Shown in pieces: positions 1-5,586 of a stretch of DNA of 17,487 bases. The notes beneath the pieces were generated by a model that saw only the letters and a program-made list of their open reading frames with translations, did not search any database and was not told the DNA's origin. The stretch is taken from positions 1 to 17,487 of the forward strand of contig JAISZE010000173.1 of NCBI GenBank assembly GCA_031269405.1, in the 5' to 3' direction. A program made the position numbers and the translations under genes. Origin of the DNA: Treponema sp. (GTDB lineage Bacteria > Spirochaetota > Spirochaetia > Treponematales > Breznakiellaceae). Positions within the stretch are counted from its first letter, which is position 1; each line of letters opens with the position of its first letter.

Positions 1-258
1 TTGCGTAGCAAGACCAGGGCTGGCAAAATGTGCCGGAACAATGGCGTGGGAATGGAGCGAAGCGGAATGACCTAGCCATTGTGGAGGCCGAGCCGCCTAC
101 TGGCGGCGAAGCGTAAACAAGCATTTCAAGGAAACGATAAATGGAAACAACCAAAAACTTGTTGAATGGAAAAGTGGAAAGCATGAGAAACAAAAATGTT
201 TTAAGGCCCCTTTTAGGGGCCGTCATTCAAGCCACCACCTTTGGTGGTGGTGGTTGAC
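1..258 (+). mobile_element. Right end of an IS200/IS605-type element (TnpB side), cut by the window edge
   Basis: Positions 232-250 form a perfect hairpin: CCACCACC, loop TTT, GGTGGTGG. It is followed directly by TGGTTGAC. A hairpin followed by a short GTTGAC/GTTCAC-like end is the usual form of the right end of IS200/IS605-group elements that carry tnpB, where it is the single-strand transposase binding and cleavage site. Other hairpins precede it, as expected for the 3' part of such elements. The exact end is not certain; about 258 fits best, after TGGTTGAC. The left end, any tnpA and most of tnpB would lie outside the window. The identification rests on recognising the pattern, not on a database match. 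Confidence 0.55.
1..258 (+). ncRNA. Probable TnpB-associated omega RNA (reRNA) scaffold
   Basis: Five hairpins follow one another on the plus strand: 20-25 with 31-36; ACAATGGC 38-45 with GCCATTGT 75-82; GCCGCC 92-97 with GGCGGC 102-107; GGCCCC 205-210 with GGGGCC 216-221; and the right-end hairpin 232-250. In IS605-family elements the guide RNA of TnpB is transcribed through the 3' part of tnpB to the right end, and the bases just outside the element act as guide. The arrangement fits that model, with a guide beginning near 259 (TCATAGGCGGGTCCAATACC). The 5' end of the RNA is unknown, and whether an intact TnpB exists upstream cannot be seen. Confidence 0.45.
9..116 (+). pseudogene. Possible degraded 3' end of tnpB
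   Basis: Read in frame from position 9, this stretch ends in RNDLAIVEAEPPTGGEA and stops at 114-116, just before the hairpin-rich 3' part of the IS605-type element. A short tail around a VEAE-like segment would suit a TnpB C-terminus. The same frame has a TAG at 6-8, while frame 1 is open from the window edge and stops at 73-75. If this was tnpB, it is probably frameshifted. No catalytic or zinc-finger part lies in the window, so the call depends on its position next to the right-end hairpin. Confidence 0.3.
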
Positions 259-264
259 TCATAG

Positions 265-356
265 GCGGGTCCAATACCCAAGAACCCGCTTGCGCAGGGG
301 AGCCTTGGGGCGGTTTTGATACTGGCCTTTGCTGTAAAAACATGGGTATTGGATCC
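265..356. repeat. Structured intergenic stretch with two competing stems
   Basis: GGGTCCAATACCCA (267-280) can pair with TGGGTATTGGATCC (343-356) over 14 positions with one G-U pair if transcribed as the plus strand, enclosing about 62 bases. A second stem, GCGGGT (265-270) with ACCCGC (284-289), uses overlapping bases and excludes the first. No gene follows closely on either strand, so an attenuator role is not supported. It does not match any RNA family that I recognise. It could be part of a decayed mobile element or a small RNA. Confidence 0.4.
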
Positions 357-380
357 TGCATACAATCCATACCTATCAGA

Positions 381-644
381 ACCAACCATACCCCGTCCGC
401 TCTGCGCTAAACTTGACCCACAGAAATACACTGGGCAGTATAACAGAAAAATTAACCGCAAAGATGAAGAGGGATATAGGTTTTGAGCGCTATCATAGCT
501 CTTTTTTGAGCGTTTTTTCCTTTTTTAAGCCGCTCTTTTAATACTTTTTCGCCTTCTTCGCCTTTACGGTTTTTAATTTTTGCAGAGAGGTAATCACCTC
601 TCAAATTGTAGGTCAAGTTTAGCCGCTCTGCGGCGGGGTTGGTT
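381..644. repeat. Nested imperfect inverted repeat (MITE-like or REP-like)
   Basis: The outer arms are 381-422 and 607-644. They share GGTCAAGTTTAG (minus strand at 418-407; plus strand at 611-622) and an outer GGTTGGTT/TTGGTT end. Inner arms at 447-470 and 553-581 share an AAAAATTA...ACCG.AAAG..GAAGA pattern in opposite orientation. A small perfect hairpin, GAGAGGT 585-591 with ACCTCTC 596-602, sits at the right. The right outer arm forms the last codons of the pRiA4b-like gene. The structure resembles a non-autonomous mobile element, but no target duplication was identified. Confidence 0.5.
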
Positions 645-1040
645 GATTTCTTCCAGGCCGGCATATTCAGGATCAATGTCCCCCGCCCAGTCATGGATTT
701 CCTTGTATTCCGCATGATCCGGGTTTTGTAGTATTTCAAGCATCCTCCTATAATCCCAAATACCCCCCGAATCCTCAGGCGGGCCTGCCCGTTTCCCCGC
801 AAGGCAACGGGGCAGCGCCGAGTCCCGGTCTCCATCCCCGATGGGGATACTTTTGGACACAGCGATCTCGTGGAGCATGGTAAAGGGATGGAGATGCTCC
901 TCCTCCCGCCCGAAGGCGATCTGCAGAATACTGTGGAGATCCCCCAGGGTATAATCTCCCGGAACGTTCAATTTCCGCCAGATCTGCGGCCTGGATTCCG
1001 CAATAATTACCCGCAGGCATACTATACGCCGTTTTGCCAA
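594..1040 (-). pseudogene. pRiA4b ORF-3-like protein with internal deletion
   Basis: The 148-residue product matches the two ends of the plasmid pRiA4b ORF-3-like family. The N-terminus has SRPQIWRKLNVPGDYTLGDL followed by a LHSILQIAFG segment and HLHPF. The C-terminus has CLAGKRAGPPEDSGGIWDY followed by LEILQNPDHAEY. The middle of the family, where a GD.F.Y.YDFGDDW.H-type core is normally found, is missing between about residues 53 and 78, so the protein is shorter than the usual 180 or so residues. The start is TTG at 1040 with no clear ribosome-binding site. The last residues (RAAKLDLQFER) come from the arm of the inverted repeat, which may have replaced the original end. The family's function is unknown; members often travel with mobile DNA. 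It is probably non-functional. Confidence 0.72.
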
Positions 1041-1069
1041 AAACCGAAGGAAATAAGGGCGTAGACGGC

Positions 1070-1098
1070 TTGATCAATTGGAACTTTTTTCTTATACT
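1070..1098 (+). promoter_or_regulatory. Likely promoter of the rpmH operon
   Basis: TTGATC (1070-1075) and TATACT (1093-1098) are separated by 17 bases, close to the sigma-70 consensus. Transcription would begin near 1105, giving a leader of about 100 bases before rpmH. No better pair was found nearer to the gene. Confidence 0.55.
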
Positions 1099-1206
1099 GG
1101 GTAAAACTGCTTCAGAACCAGGCTGGAGACGGCTCGTGTTTTGAAACCGGTTCGAATACTTATTAAGTAGCGTTCATGTACCTTTTAATATACAGGAGAT
1201 GATCCC

Positions 1207-1362
1207 ATGAAACGGACGTATCAGCCCAGCAAAGTGAAAAGGAACCGGAAATTCGGGTTCCGGGCGCGTATGAAGACCCGGGGGGGGCGGATGGTTTTAA
1301 AGCGCCGCAGGGCCAAAGGACGGCTTAAGCTGTCAGTTTCGGACGAAAAGAAGCCTTATTGA
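1207..1362 (+). CDS. rpmH: 50S ribosomal protein L34
   Basis: This 51-residue, strongly basic protein begins [20 protein letters not shown] and continues with [19 protein letters not shown], the standard L34 sequence. L34 is a small protein of the large ribosomal subunit. The start ATG has AGGAG about eight bases upstream (1194-1198). The C-terminal extension [10 protein letters not shown] is slightly longer than in the shortest members (44-46 residues). The gene heads the operon, and its TGA stop (1360-1362) directly abuts the GTG start of rnpA, as expected for the conserved rpmH-rnpA pair. Confidence 0.97.
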   Translation: MKRTYQPSKVKRNRKFGFRARMKTRGGRMVLKRRRAKGRLKLSVSDEKKPY

Positions 1363-1752
1363 GTGGAGACAGGACCGGCGGAACCCAGGGACTTCCGTTT
1401 TCCTTCCAGGGAGCGGTTGAAGGGAAGGGACGAGATTCGGGATGTGTTTAGCAGGCGCCAGGGGGTTTCCTGTTCAGGCGCCAGGCTGCTGATGCTGAAG
1501 AATGGGCGGCCGTATAACCGGATCGCTTTTACCTTTGCCCGGAAGTTCGGAAACGCTGTGCAACGGAACCGCGCTAGGCGGGTGGGCCGGGAAGCTTACC
1601 GTCTTTTGAGGAACGAGTTGAAGCAGGGTTATGACCTGGTATTGCTGGTATATCCCGGAAAAGACGATTTTTCGTCCCGGATGGCCCAGGTCAAAGAGCT
1701 TTTTAGCCGCCTGGGCCTCTTCAAAAAACCGGAACGTCAGGAAATTACGTAA
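1363..1752 (+). CDS. rnpA: Ribonuclease P protein component
   Basis: The 129-residue product is the protein subunit of RNase P, which with its RNA removes the 5' leader from pre-tRNA. It has the N-terminal FPSRERLKGRDEIRDVF segment, a central phenylalanine-rich strand (RIAFTFARKFGNAV) and the signature basic helix QRNRARRVGREAYR at about residues 66-79, which normally contacts the RNA. The GTG start at 1363 follows the rpmH stop without a gap. No strong ribosome-binding site is visible, so translational coupling to rpmH is likely. The end overlaps the yidD start by one base. The identification is secure; the start is fairly secure because the family begins a few residues before FPSRERL. Confidence 0.95.
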   Translation: METGPAEPRDFRFPSRERLKGRDEIRDVFSRRQGVSCSGARLLMLKNGRPYNRIAFTFARKFGNAVQRNRARRVGREAYRLLRNELKQGYDLVLLVYPGKDDFSSRMAQVKELFSRLGLFKKPERQEIT

Positions 1753-2018
1753 TGGCAATCAGCCGGAGGCTTGTCCTCCTTATACTGCGGTTTTATCAAT
1801 CCGCTGTGTCGCCTTTTTTCCCTCCCTGCTGCCGTTATACGCCTACGTGTTCCGCTTATGCGTATGAAGCGGTAGAGAGATACGGATGTGTCCGGGGCCT
1901 TTTTTTGGCTTTTAGGCGGCTTCTTCGCTGCCATCCCTTTCATGCCGGGGGTTATGACCCGGTACCCGAGTATGCTTCAAAACCTGTTTTGGAACATACC
2001 GCCGGGGAAAACCGCTGA
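1752..2018 (+). CDS. yidD: Membrane protein insertion efficiency factor YidD
   Basis: The 88-residue product has the full YidD signature: FYQSAVSPFFPPCCRYTPTCS, then YAYEAVERYG, then RLLRCHPFHAGGYDPVP. The conserved cysteines and the CHP..GG.DPVP end are present. YidD is a small amphipathic protein at the inner face of the membrane that helps YidC-dependent insertion. The ATG overlaps the rnpA stop codon (TAATG), indicating coupled translation. yidC follows after 28 bases. The short C-terminal tail after DPVPEYASKP is variable in the family. Confidence 0.95.
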   Translation: MAISRRLVLLILRFYQSAVSPFFPPCCRYTPTCSAYAYEAVERYGCVRGLFLAFRRLLRCHPFHAGGYDPVPEYASKPVLEHTAGENR

Positions 2019-2046
2019 GCGGTTTCCCCAGAAACAAGGAATGTAA

Positions 2047-3861
2047 ATGGAAAAACGTACTTTATTAGCTGTTTTACTTTCTGTCATGGTAATGATTGGA
2101 ACCTTTCTGTTCCAGGCATGGTACTTCGGCGGGAACCAGGGCGTTCCTGCGGTCCAGGGGACAGAGGCCCCTGCCGGGGCGGTTTCGCCGGCTGCGGTTT
2201 CTCCCGGCGGTGCGGGGCTTCCGGCGGCGCCGGAGGAAGCTGCCGAATCCCTCGCGGCGGTTAGGCCGGATAGTTCCGGTACGGACGAATTCCGGGCCCA
2301 GCCTCCGGTGATTATCGATACCAACCTCCTGCGTGTTGCGCTTTCCAACAAAGGGGGGGATATTATTTCCTTTAAACTCAAGGAACACGACGACAAGGGA
2401 GACCCTGTAGATATGATCCTGGCCGGCCAGGCGGAACCCCATGCGTTTTCCGTTGTTTTCGGCAGCAGGGATGAGTTTCTCTCAGGACGAATCCAGCCTG
2501 TGGACGCTTTTTTCCGGGTACGCAGGCCAAGCGAGTACGTTGTTGAGTTTTCCAGGGATTTCACGGCTCCCTCAGGCTCTTTCACCCTCACCAAACGCTA
2601 CGAATTCAGGCCTGACGAGTACCTTTTTGAACTTGACATCACCCTGGACGGGGGTTATTCGCTCAACAGCTTCGATTTTCAGGGTGCCGCCTATACCCTG
2701 GCCTTCGGGCCCCAGATGGGCCCCAGGTTTGACAAGCTGGATCAGCGTTATGAATACCGCCACTACCTTACGTACAAGGGGAAACTCAAAACCGAAAAGG
2801 TGAACGATTCCGCCCCTACAGTGATTACCACCCAGCCTTCCTGGGCGGCTATTGCGGGGAAGTATTTCACCTTAATCGCCTTGCCGTATGTTAACCAGTA
2901 CGAGCTTGCCTTTTCCACCAGCGCCGAAACAGGGCTTCCCGCCGCTTCCAGGCTTTTGATTACCAGGCCTGTTTTCCGGGGTTCCCGCCTTGAGGATAAG
3001 TATCAGTTTTACCTGGGGCCTAAAAACCAGGAAGTCCTTGCCGCCTACGACACCAGGACCACCAGTTGGAAACTCCAGGGGACCGGGCTCATCGAACTGG
3101 CCAACAGCCGGGGCTTCCTGGCGCCTGTGGAAAATGTGTTGAAATGGTTCCTTATGCTTTTCTACCGCATCATCCCCAATTACGGGGTAGCTATCATCCT
3201 CCTCACCCTGCTGGTGAAAATCCTGACCTTCCCCCTAACCCGGAAGGGCTCCGAATCCACGCTGCGCATGCAGACCCTGTCGCCTAAGATCAAAGAGATT
3301 CAGGAAAAGTACAAGGATAACCCCCAGAAGATGAACGCCGAAATGGCGGAATTCTACAAAAAGGAAGGCTACAATCCCCTTTCGGGCTGCCTCCCTATGC
3401 TCATCCAGATCCCCATCTTCTTCGCTATGTACAACCTCTTCAACAGCCACTTTGATCTGCGGGGGGCCATGTTTATTCCAGGGTGGATCCCGGATCTTTC
3501 ACTTCCTGAATCGGTGTACCATTTCAGCAATTTTTCCCTGCCGGTTTTGGGTTGGACCGATTTGAGGCTCCTGCCCTTTGTTTATGTCGGTTCCCAACTG
3601 CTCTACGGAAAGGTAACCCAGACCCCGGATCAGCAGGGGAACGCCCAGATGAAGATAATGCTTTACGCCATGCCTATTGTCTTTTTCTTCATCCTTTATG
3701 ATGTGCCTTCGGGGCTGCTCCTCTACTGGATCATGTCCAATATCCTGACTATGGTTCAGCAGGTGAGTATCAATAAATATCTGGCCAGGAAGAAAGCCGC
3801 AGCAGCGGAACTGGAGCCAAAACCGGTTATTGCGCCGCAGAAGAAAAAAAAGAAGCGGTAA
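2047..3861 (+). CDS. yidC: Membrane protein insertase YidC
   Basis: The 604-residue product is the Oxa1/YidC/Alb3 insertase, which places proteins in the inner membrane alone or with Sec. Residues 6-27 form the first membrane segment of the Gram-negative type. A low-complexity Ala/Pro/Gly linker (about 30-80) leads to the large periplasmic beta domain (about 85-350). The conserved core follows: a membrane segment with K391 in LLTLLVKILTFPLTRK, at the place of the groove arginine of E. coli YidC; a cytoplasmic helical hairpin rich in charged residues; SGCLPMLIQIPIFFAMYNLF; and further membrane segments. The C-terminus ends in a run of lysines (PQKKKKKR), typical of a ribosome-contacting tail. 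An AAGGA ribosome-binding site precedes the ATG. The long linker is variable in the family. Confidence 0.96.
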   Translation: MEKRTLLAVLLSVMVMIGTFLFQAWYFGGNQGVPAVQGTEAPAGAVSPAAVSPGGAGLPAAPEEAAESLAAVRPDSSGTDEFRAQPPVIIDTNLLRVALSNKGGDIISFKLKEHDDKGDPVDMILAGQAEPHAFSVVFGSRDEFLSGRIQPVDAFFRVRRPSEYVVEFSRDFTAPSGSFTLTKRYEFRPDEYLFELDITLDGGYSLNSFDFQGAAYTLAFGPQMGPRFDKLDQRYEYRHYLTYKGKLKTEKVNDSAPTVITTQPSWAAIAGKYFTLIALPYVNQYELAFSTSAETGLPAASRLLITRPVFRGSRLEDKYQFYLGPKNQEVLAAYDTRTTSWKLQGTGLIELANSRGFLAPVENVLKWFLMLFYRIIPNYGVAIILLTLLVKILTFPLTRKGSESTLRMQTLSPKIKEIQEKYKDNPQKMNAEMAEFYKKEGYNPLSGCLPMLIQIPIFFAMYNLFNSHFDLRGAMFIPGWIPDLSLPESVYHFSNFSLPVLGWTDLRLLPFVYVGSQLLYGKVTQTPDQQGNAQMKIMLYAMPIVFFFILYDVPSGLLLYWIMSNILTMVQQVSINKYLARKKAAAAELEPKPVIAPQKKKKKR

Positions 3862-3869
3862 AGAGCTTT

Positions 3870-3894
3870 TTTCAAAACCCTGGTTGTTTTGAAA
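3870..3894 (+). other. AT-rich hairpin between yidC and jag
   Basis: TTTCAAAAC (3870-3878) and GTTTTGAAA (3886-3894) form a perfect 9-bp stem with a 7-base loop. No T-run follows, so this is not a standard terminator. It may affect message processing or the yidC/jag expression ratio. Confidence 0.35.
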
Positions 3895-3926
3895 GAGACG
3901 TTAATTTTAATCCCTAGGAGTGATTT

Positions 3927-4670
3927 ATGGTATACGAATTTGAAGGCCGGACGGAAAAAGAAGCTATCGACCGGGCAGCCGAGGAATTGGGGCTTCAAAA
4001 AGACGATTTTGATGTGGAAATACTGGAAACCCAGCGTTCCGGGCTGTTCAAAAAAGGGTACGTCAAAATCCAGGTCCACACTAATCAGCCTGCCGGAAAC
4101 CCCGGTTCCGCTGCGGATGATTTGGAGGAAGACGGTGAAAACGCTGCTCCCGGCGTGCCTGCAGGAAGCCGGTTCAGCAAGGCCGTGTTCGGCGACCCTG
4201 AAGCCAGGAATGAAATTGAAGAGAAGCTGATCGCCTTTACTGAGGGCCTCATCGAACGCATGGGCTATCCCGGTAAGGTGGTGGTGCTCTTCCGGGAGGA
4301 ACGGAAGATAGGCCTCAGGATCGATTCGGAACACTCATCGATACTCATAGGCAAGAAAGGCAAAAACCTGGACGCCCTCCAGCTTCTGGCGAATATCTAC
4401 GCCGGACGCCAGGGCCGGGAGGATCTGCGGATCATACTGGACAGCGAAAATTACCGCATCCGCAGGGAGGAATCCCTGGTGCGCCTGGCCTATACCGTTG
4501 CCGACAGGGTGCGGGAAAGCAGGGGTTCCATACTTCTCGAACCTATGAACCCCTTTGATCGCCGCCTTATCCATACTACCCTTAATGACATTGCGGATGT
4601 TGAAACCAAGAGCGAAGGGGAGGGCCTTTACAAGCAGGTCCGGGTATACTACCGGGGTTTGAAGCAGTAA
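3927..4670 (+). CDS. khpB: Jag/KhpB RNA-binding protein
   Basis: The 247-residue product has three parts. The Jag N-terminal domain is at about residues 1-52 (VYEFEGRTEKEAIDRAAEEL, with GLFKKGYVKIQV). An acidic linker follows to about 90. The type II KH domain at about 105-165 carries the RNA-binding loop IGKKGKNLDALQ (I141-G142-K143-K144-G145). The R3H domain at about 180-247 has NPFDRRLIHTTL. KhpB binds RNA, often with KhpA, and influences cell envelope growth in other bacteria. An AGGAG ribosome-binding site precedes the ATG. The place after yidC is conserved in many bacteria. The gene closes the operon, with a terminator just after it. Confidence 0.94.
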   Translation: MVYEFEGRTEKEAIDRAAEELGLQKDDFDVEILETQRSGLFKKGYVKIQVHTNQPAGNPGSAADDLEEDGENAAPGVPAGSRFSKAVFGDPEARNEIEEKLIAFTEGLIERMGYPGKVVVLFREERKIGLRIDSEHSSILIGKKGKNLDALQLLANIYAGRQGREDLRIILDSENYRIRREESLVRLAYTVADRVRESRGSILLEPMNPFDRRLIHTTLNDIADVETKSEGEGLYKQVRVYYRGLKQ

Positions 4671-4672
4671 GC

Positions 4673-4708
4673 GGGGCCTGGCTTGAGGCGCCCTTATTTG
4701 TTTGTTTT
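4673..4708 (+). terminator. Intrinsic terminator after jag
   Basis: GGGGCCT (4673-4679) pairs with AGGC and CCC (4086 does not apply; arms are 4686-4689 and 4691-4693) with one bulged G at 4690 and the loop GGCTTG. The T-rich tract TTATTTGTTTGTTTT (4694-4708) follows. The position 3 bases after the jag stop supports termination of the rpmH-jag operon. Confidence 0.75.
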
Positions 4709-4716
4709 GATATAAT
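4708..4716 (+). promoter_or_regulatory. Extended -10 element touching a start codon
   Basis: TGATATAAT (4708-4716) is a perfect extended -10 box, and the ATG of the next gene follows at once. No convincing -35 box lies at the right distance. If active, it would start transcripts near 4722, inside the annotated reading frame. It could therefore be chance, or the gene's signal may be read from a longer upstream transcript. Confidence 0.35.
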
Positions 4717-5523
4717 ATGAAAACGAGAATTGTTATCCTGGCTGCCGCTGTTTTTTGGGGCTTGGTTTTTGTCCCCCTGGTTTTTGGCCTTTCCCTAGAG
4801 GAACTGCTGGAAAGCGCCCAGGTTTCGGCTCTCAAAACAGGGGAGCGCCCTGCGGAGACCCAGTTCAGGAACCCGGTTCCCCGGCTTATCCCCCGGCATG
4901 AAGGGGTAGGGCGCATTGTGGAAAACGTGCGCCGGGAACTGGATCCCGGCATCATGGTGGAAACCCTTTACCTTTATAGCAAGCCTGCCGGTTCCGGGCG
5001 CCCCGAATGGACCAGCGCCGAGCAGCTTGCGCTTCTCAACGAGACCCTTGCCCTGAGCAGCCTTGCGGGGCTGGAGTATTATTCGGCCACCAGGGGGGTG
5101 ATGCGCATCTTTTACGAAACTTCCGCAGTTATAGACGGGCCTGCGTCTAAAAATCCGCTGCCTGATCCGTTTTATAACGCCCTGCCTTCGGAGCTTGCCG
5201 TATACGCCAGGCAGAAGGATCTTACTTTTGGGGATAACACGTACCGTTACGACTACCATGTTATCCCCGGGGCCCTGGTTTTTATTCAGCAGAACCTTAC
5301 TTCCATGACTGCCGGGATTATCCCCGCTGTGGGCAGGAACAAGCTCCGTTCCGCTGTGGCCGTCATCGACGCCGGGGACTATCTCTTGGTTTATGCCGTT
5401 TCCATGGCCAGGGCCGCCGCCCTGCCGGGGCTCAGGGACCGGATCGGCAATTCCTTCGCCAACCGCGCTTCGGCGGTTCTCACCTGGTTTTCCGCCCAGG
5501 CGGACAAGGCGTTTGCCAGATAA
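4717..5523 (+). CDS. Secreted protein of unknown function, spirochaete-type (DUF6675-like)
   Basis: The 268-residue product starts with a clear signal peptide (MKTRIVILAAAVFWGLVFVP, then LVFG) with probable cleavage near residue 24, so the mature protein should be outside the cytoplasmic membrane. The remainder is soluble-looking. Visible segments include EELLESAQVSALKTGERPAE, a tyrosine-rich region (LEYYSATRGVMRIFYETS) and a C-terminal VIDAGDYLLVYAVSMARAA strand/helix. I recognise no catalytic motif or lipobox cysteine. It resembles a Treponema protein family that I recall as DUF6675, a memory-based match. There is no ribosome-binding site before the ATG and a TATAAT touches it, so the start or its mode of translation is uncertain. 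A terminator upstream separates it from jag. Confidence 0.7.
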   Translation: MKTRIVILAAAVFWGLVFVPLVFGLSLEELLESAQVSALKTGERPAETQFRNPVPRLIPRHEGVGRIVENVRRELDPGIMVETLYLYSKPAGSGRPEWTSAEQLALLNETLALSSLAGLEYYSATRGVMRIFYETSAVIDGPASKNPLPDPFYNALPSELAVYARQKDLTFGDNTYRYDYHVIPGALVFIQQNLTSMTAGIIPAVGRNKLRSAVAVIDAGDYLLVYAVSMARAAALPGLRDRIGNSFANRASAVLTWFSAQADKAFAR

Positions 5524-5533
5524 GGCTATCGGA

Positions 5534-5581
5534 AACCTCCGGTTTGGTGTATGATGAACAAAATACACTAATTCGGAGGTT
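5534..5581 (+). promoter_or_regulatory. Hairpin enclosing the uraA ribosome-binding site
   Basis: AACCTCCG (5534-5541) pairs perfectly with CGGAGGTT (5574-5581), which contains the GGAGG ribosome-binding site of the permease gene. Inside, TGGTGTAT (5545-5552) pairs with ATACACTA (5563-5570) with one G-U pair and a 10-base loop. As RNA this would hide the ribosome-binding site; as DNA the inner repeat could be an operator. A TATGAT (5550-5555) inside the structure might be a -10 box, in which case the RNA would lack the left arm. Confidence 0.55.
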
Positions 5582-5586
5582 CTACT

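Noticed and set aside
1..120. Diversity-generating retroelement template or group II intron end
   Set aside because: No reverse transcriptase, no repeat pair with adenine-specific changes and no domain V-like hairpin; the IS605 right end explains the hairpins better.
213..461. Minus-strand 82-residue open frame with a hydrophobic start
   Set aside because: It runs through the IS605 right-end hairpin, the structured stretch and the repeat arm, has no ribosome-binding site and no recognisable domain; it is most likely noncoding.
452..835. Minus-strand 127-residue frame with a lysine/glutamate-rich end
   Set aside because: It is a shifted frame over the pRiA4b-like gene continued into the AAGGCGAAGAAGG-type repeat; the charged end reflects the repeat, not a protein.
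2074..2594. Long frames in other registers across yidC
   Set aside because: They are shadows of the GC-rich yidC coding sequence, without starts, ribosome-binding sites or domains.
3862..4716. Absence of mnmE/rsmG after jag as a rearrangement
   Set aside because: The order after jag varies widely among bacteria, and a terminator here is compatible with normal spirochaete organisation.
5524..5586. Purine riboswitch or PyrR attenuator before uraA
   Set aside because: The conserved bases of those elements are not seen; only a simple two-part hairpin is present.
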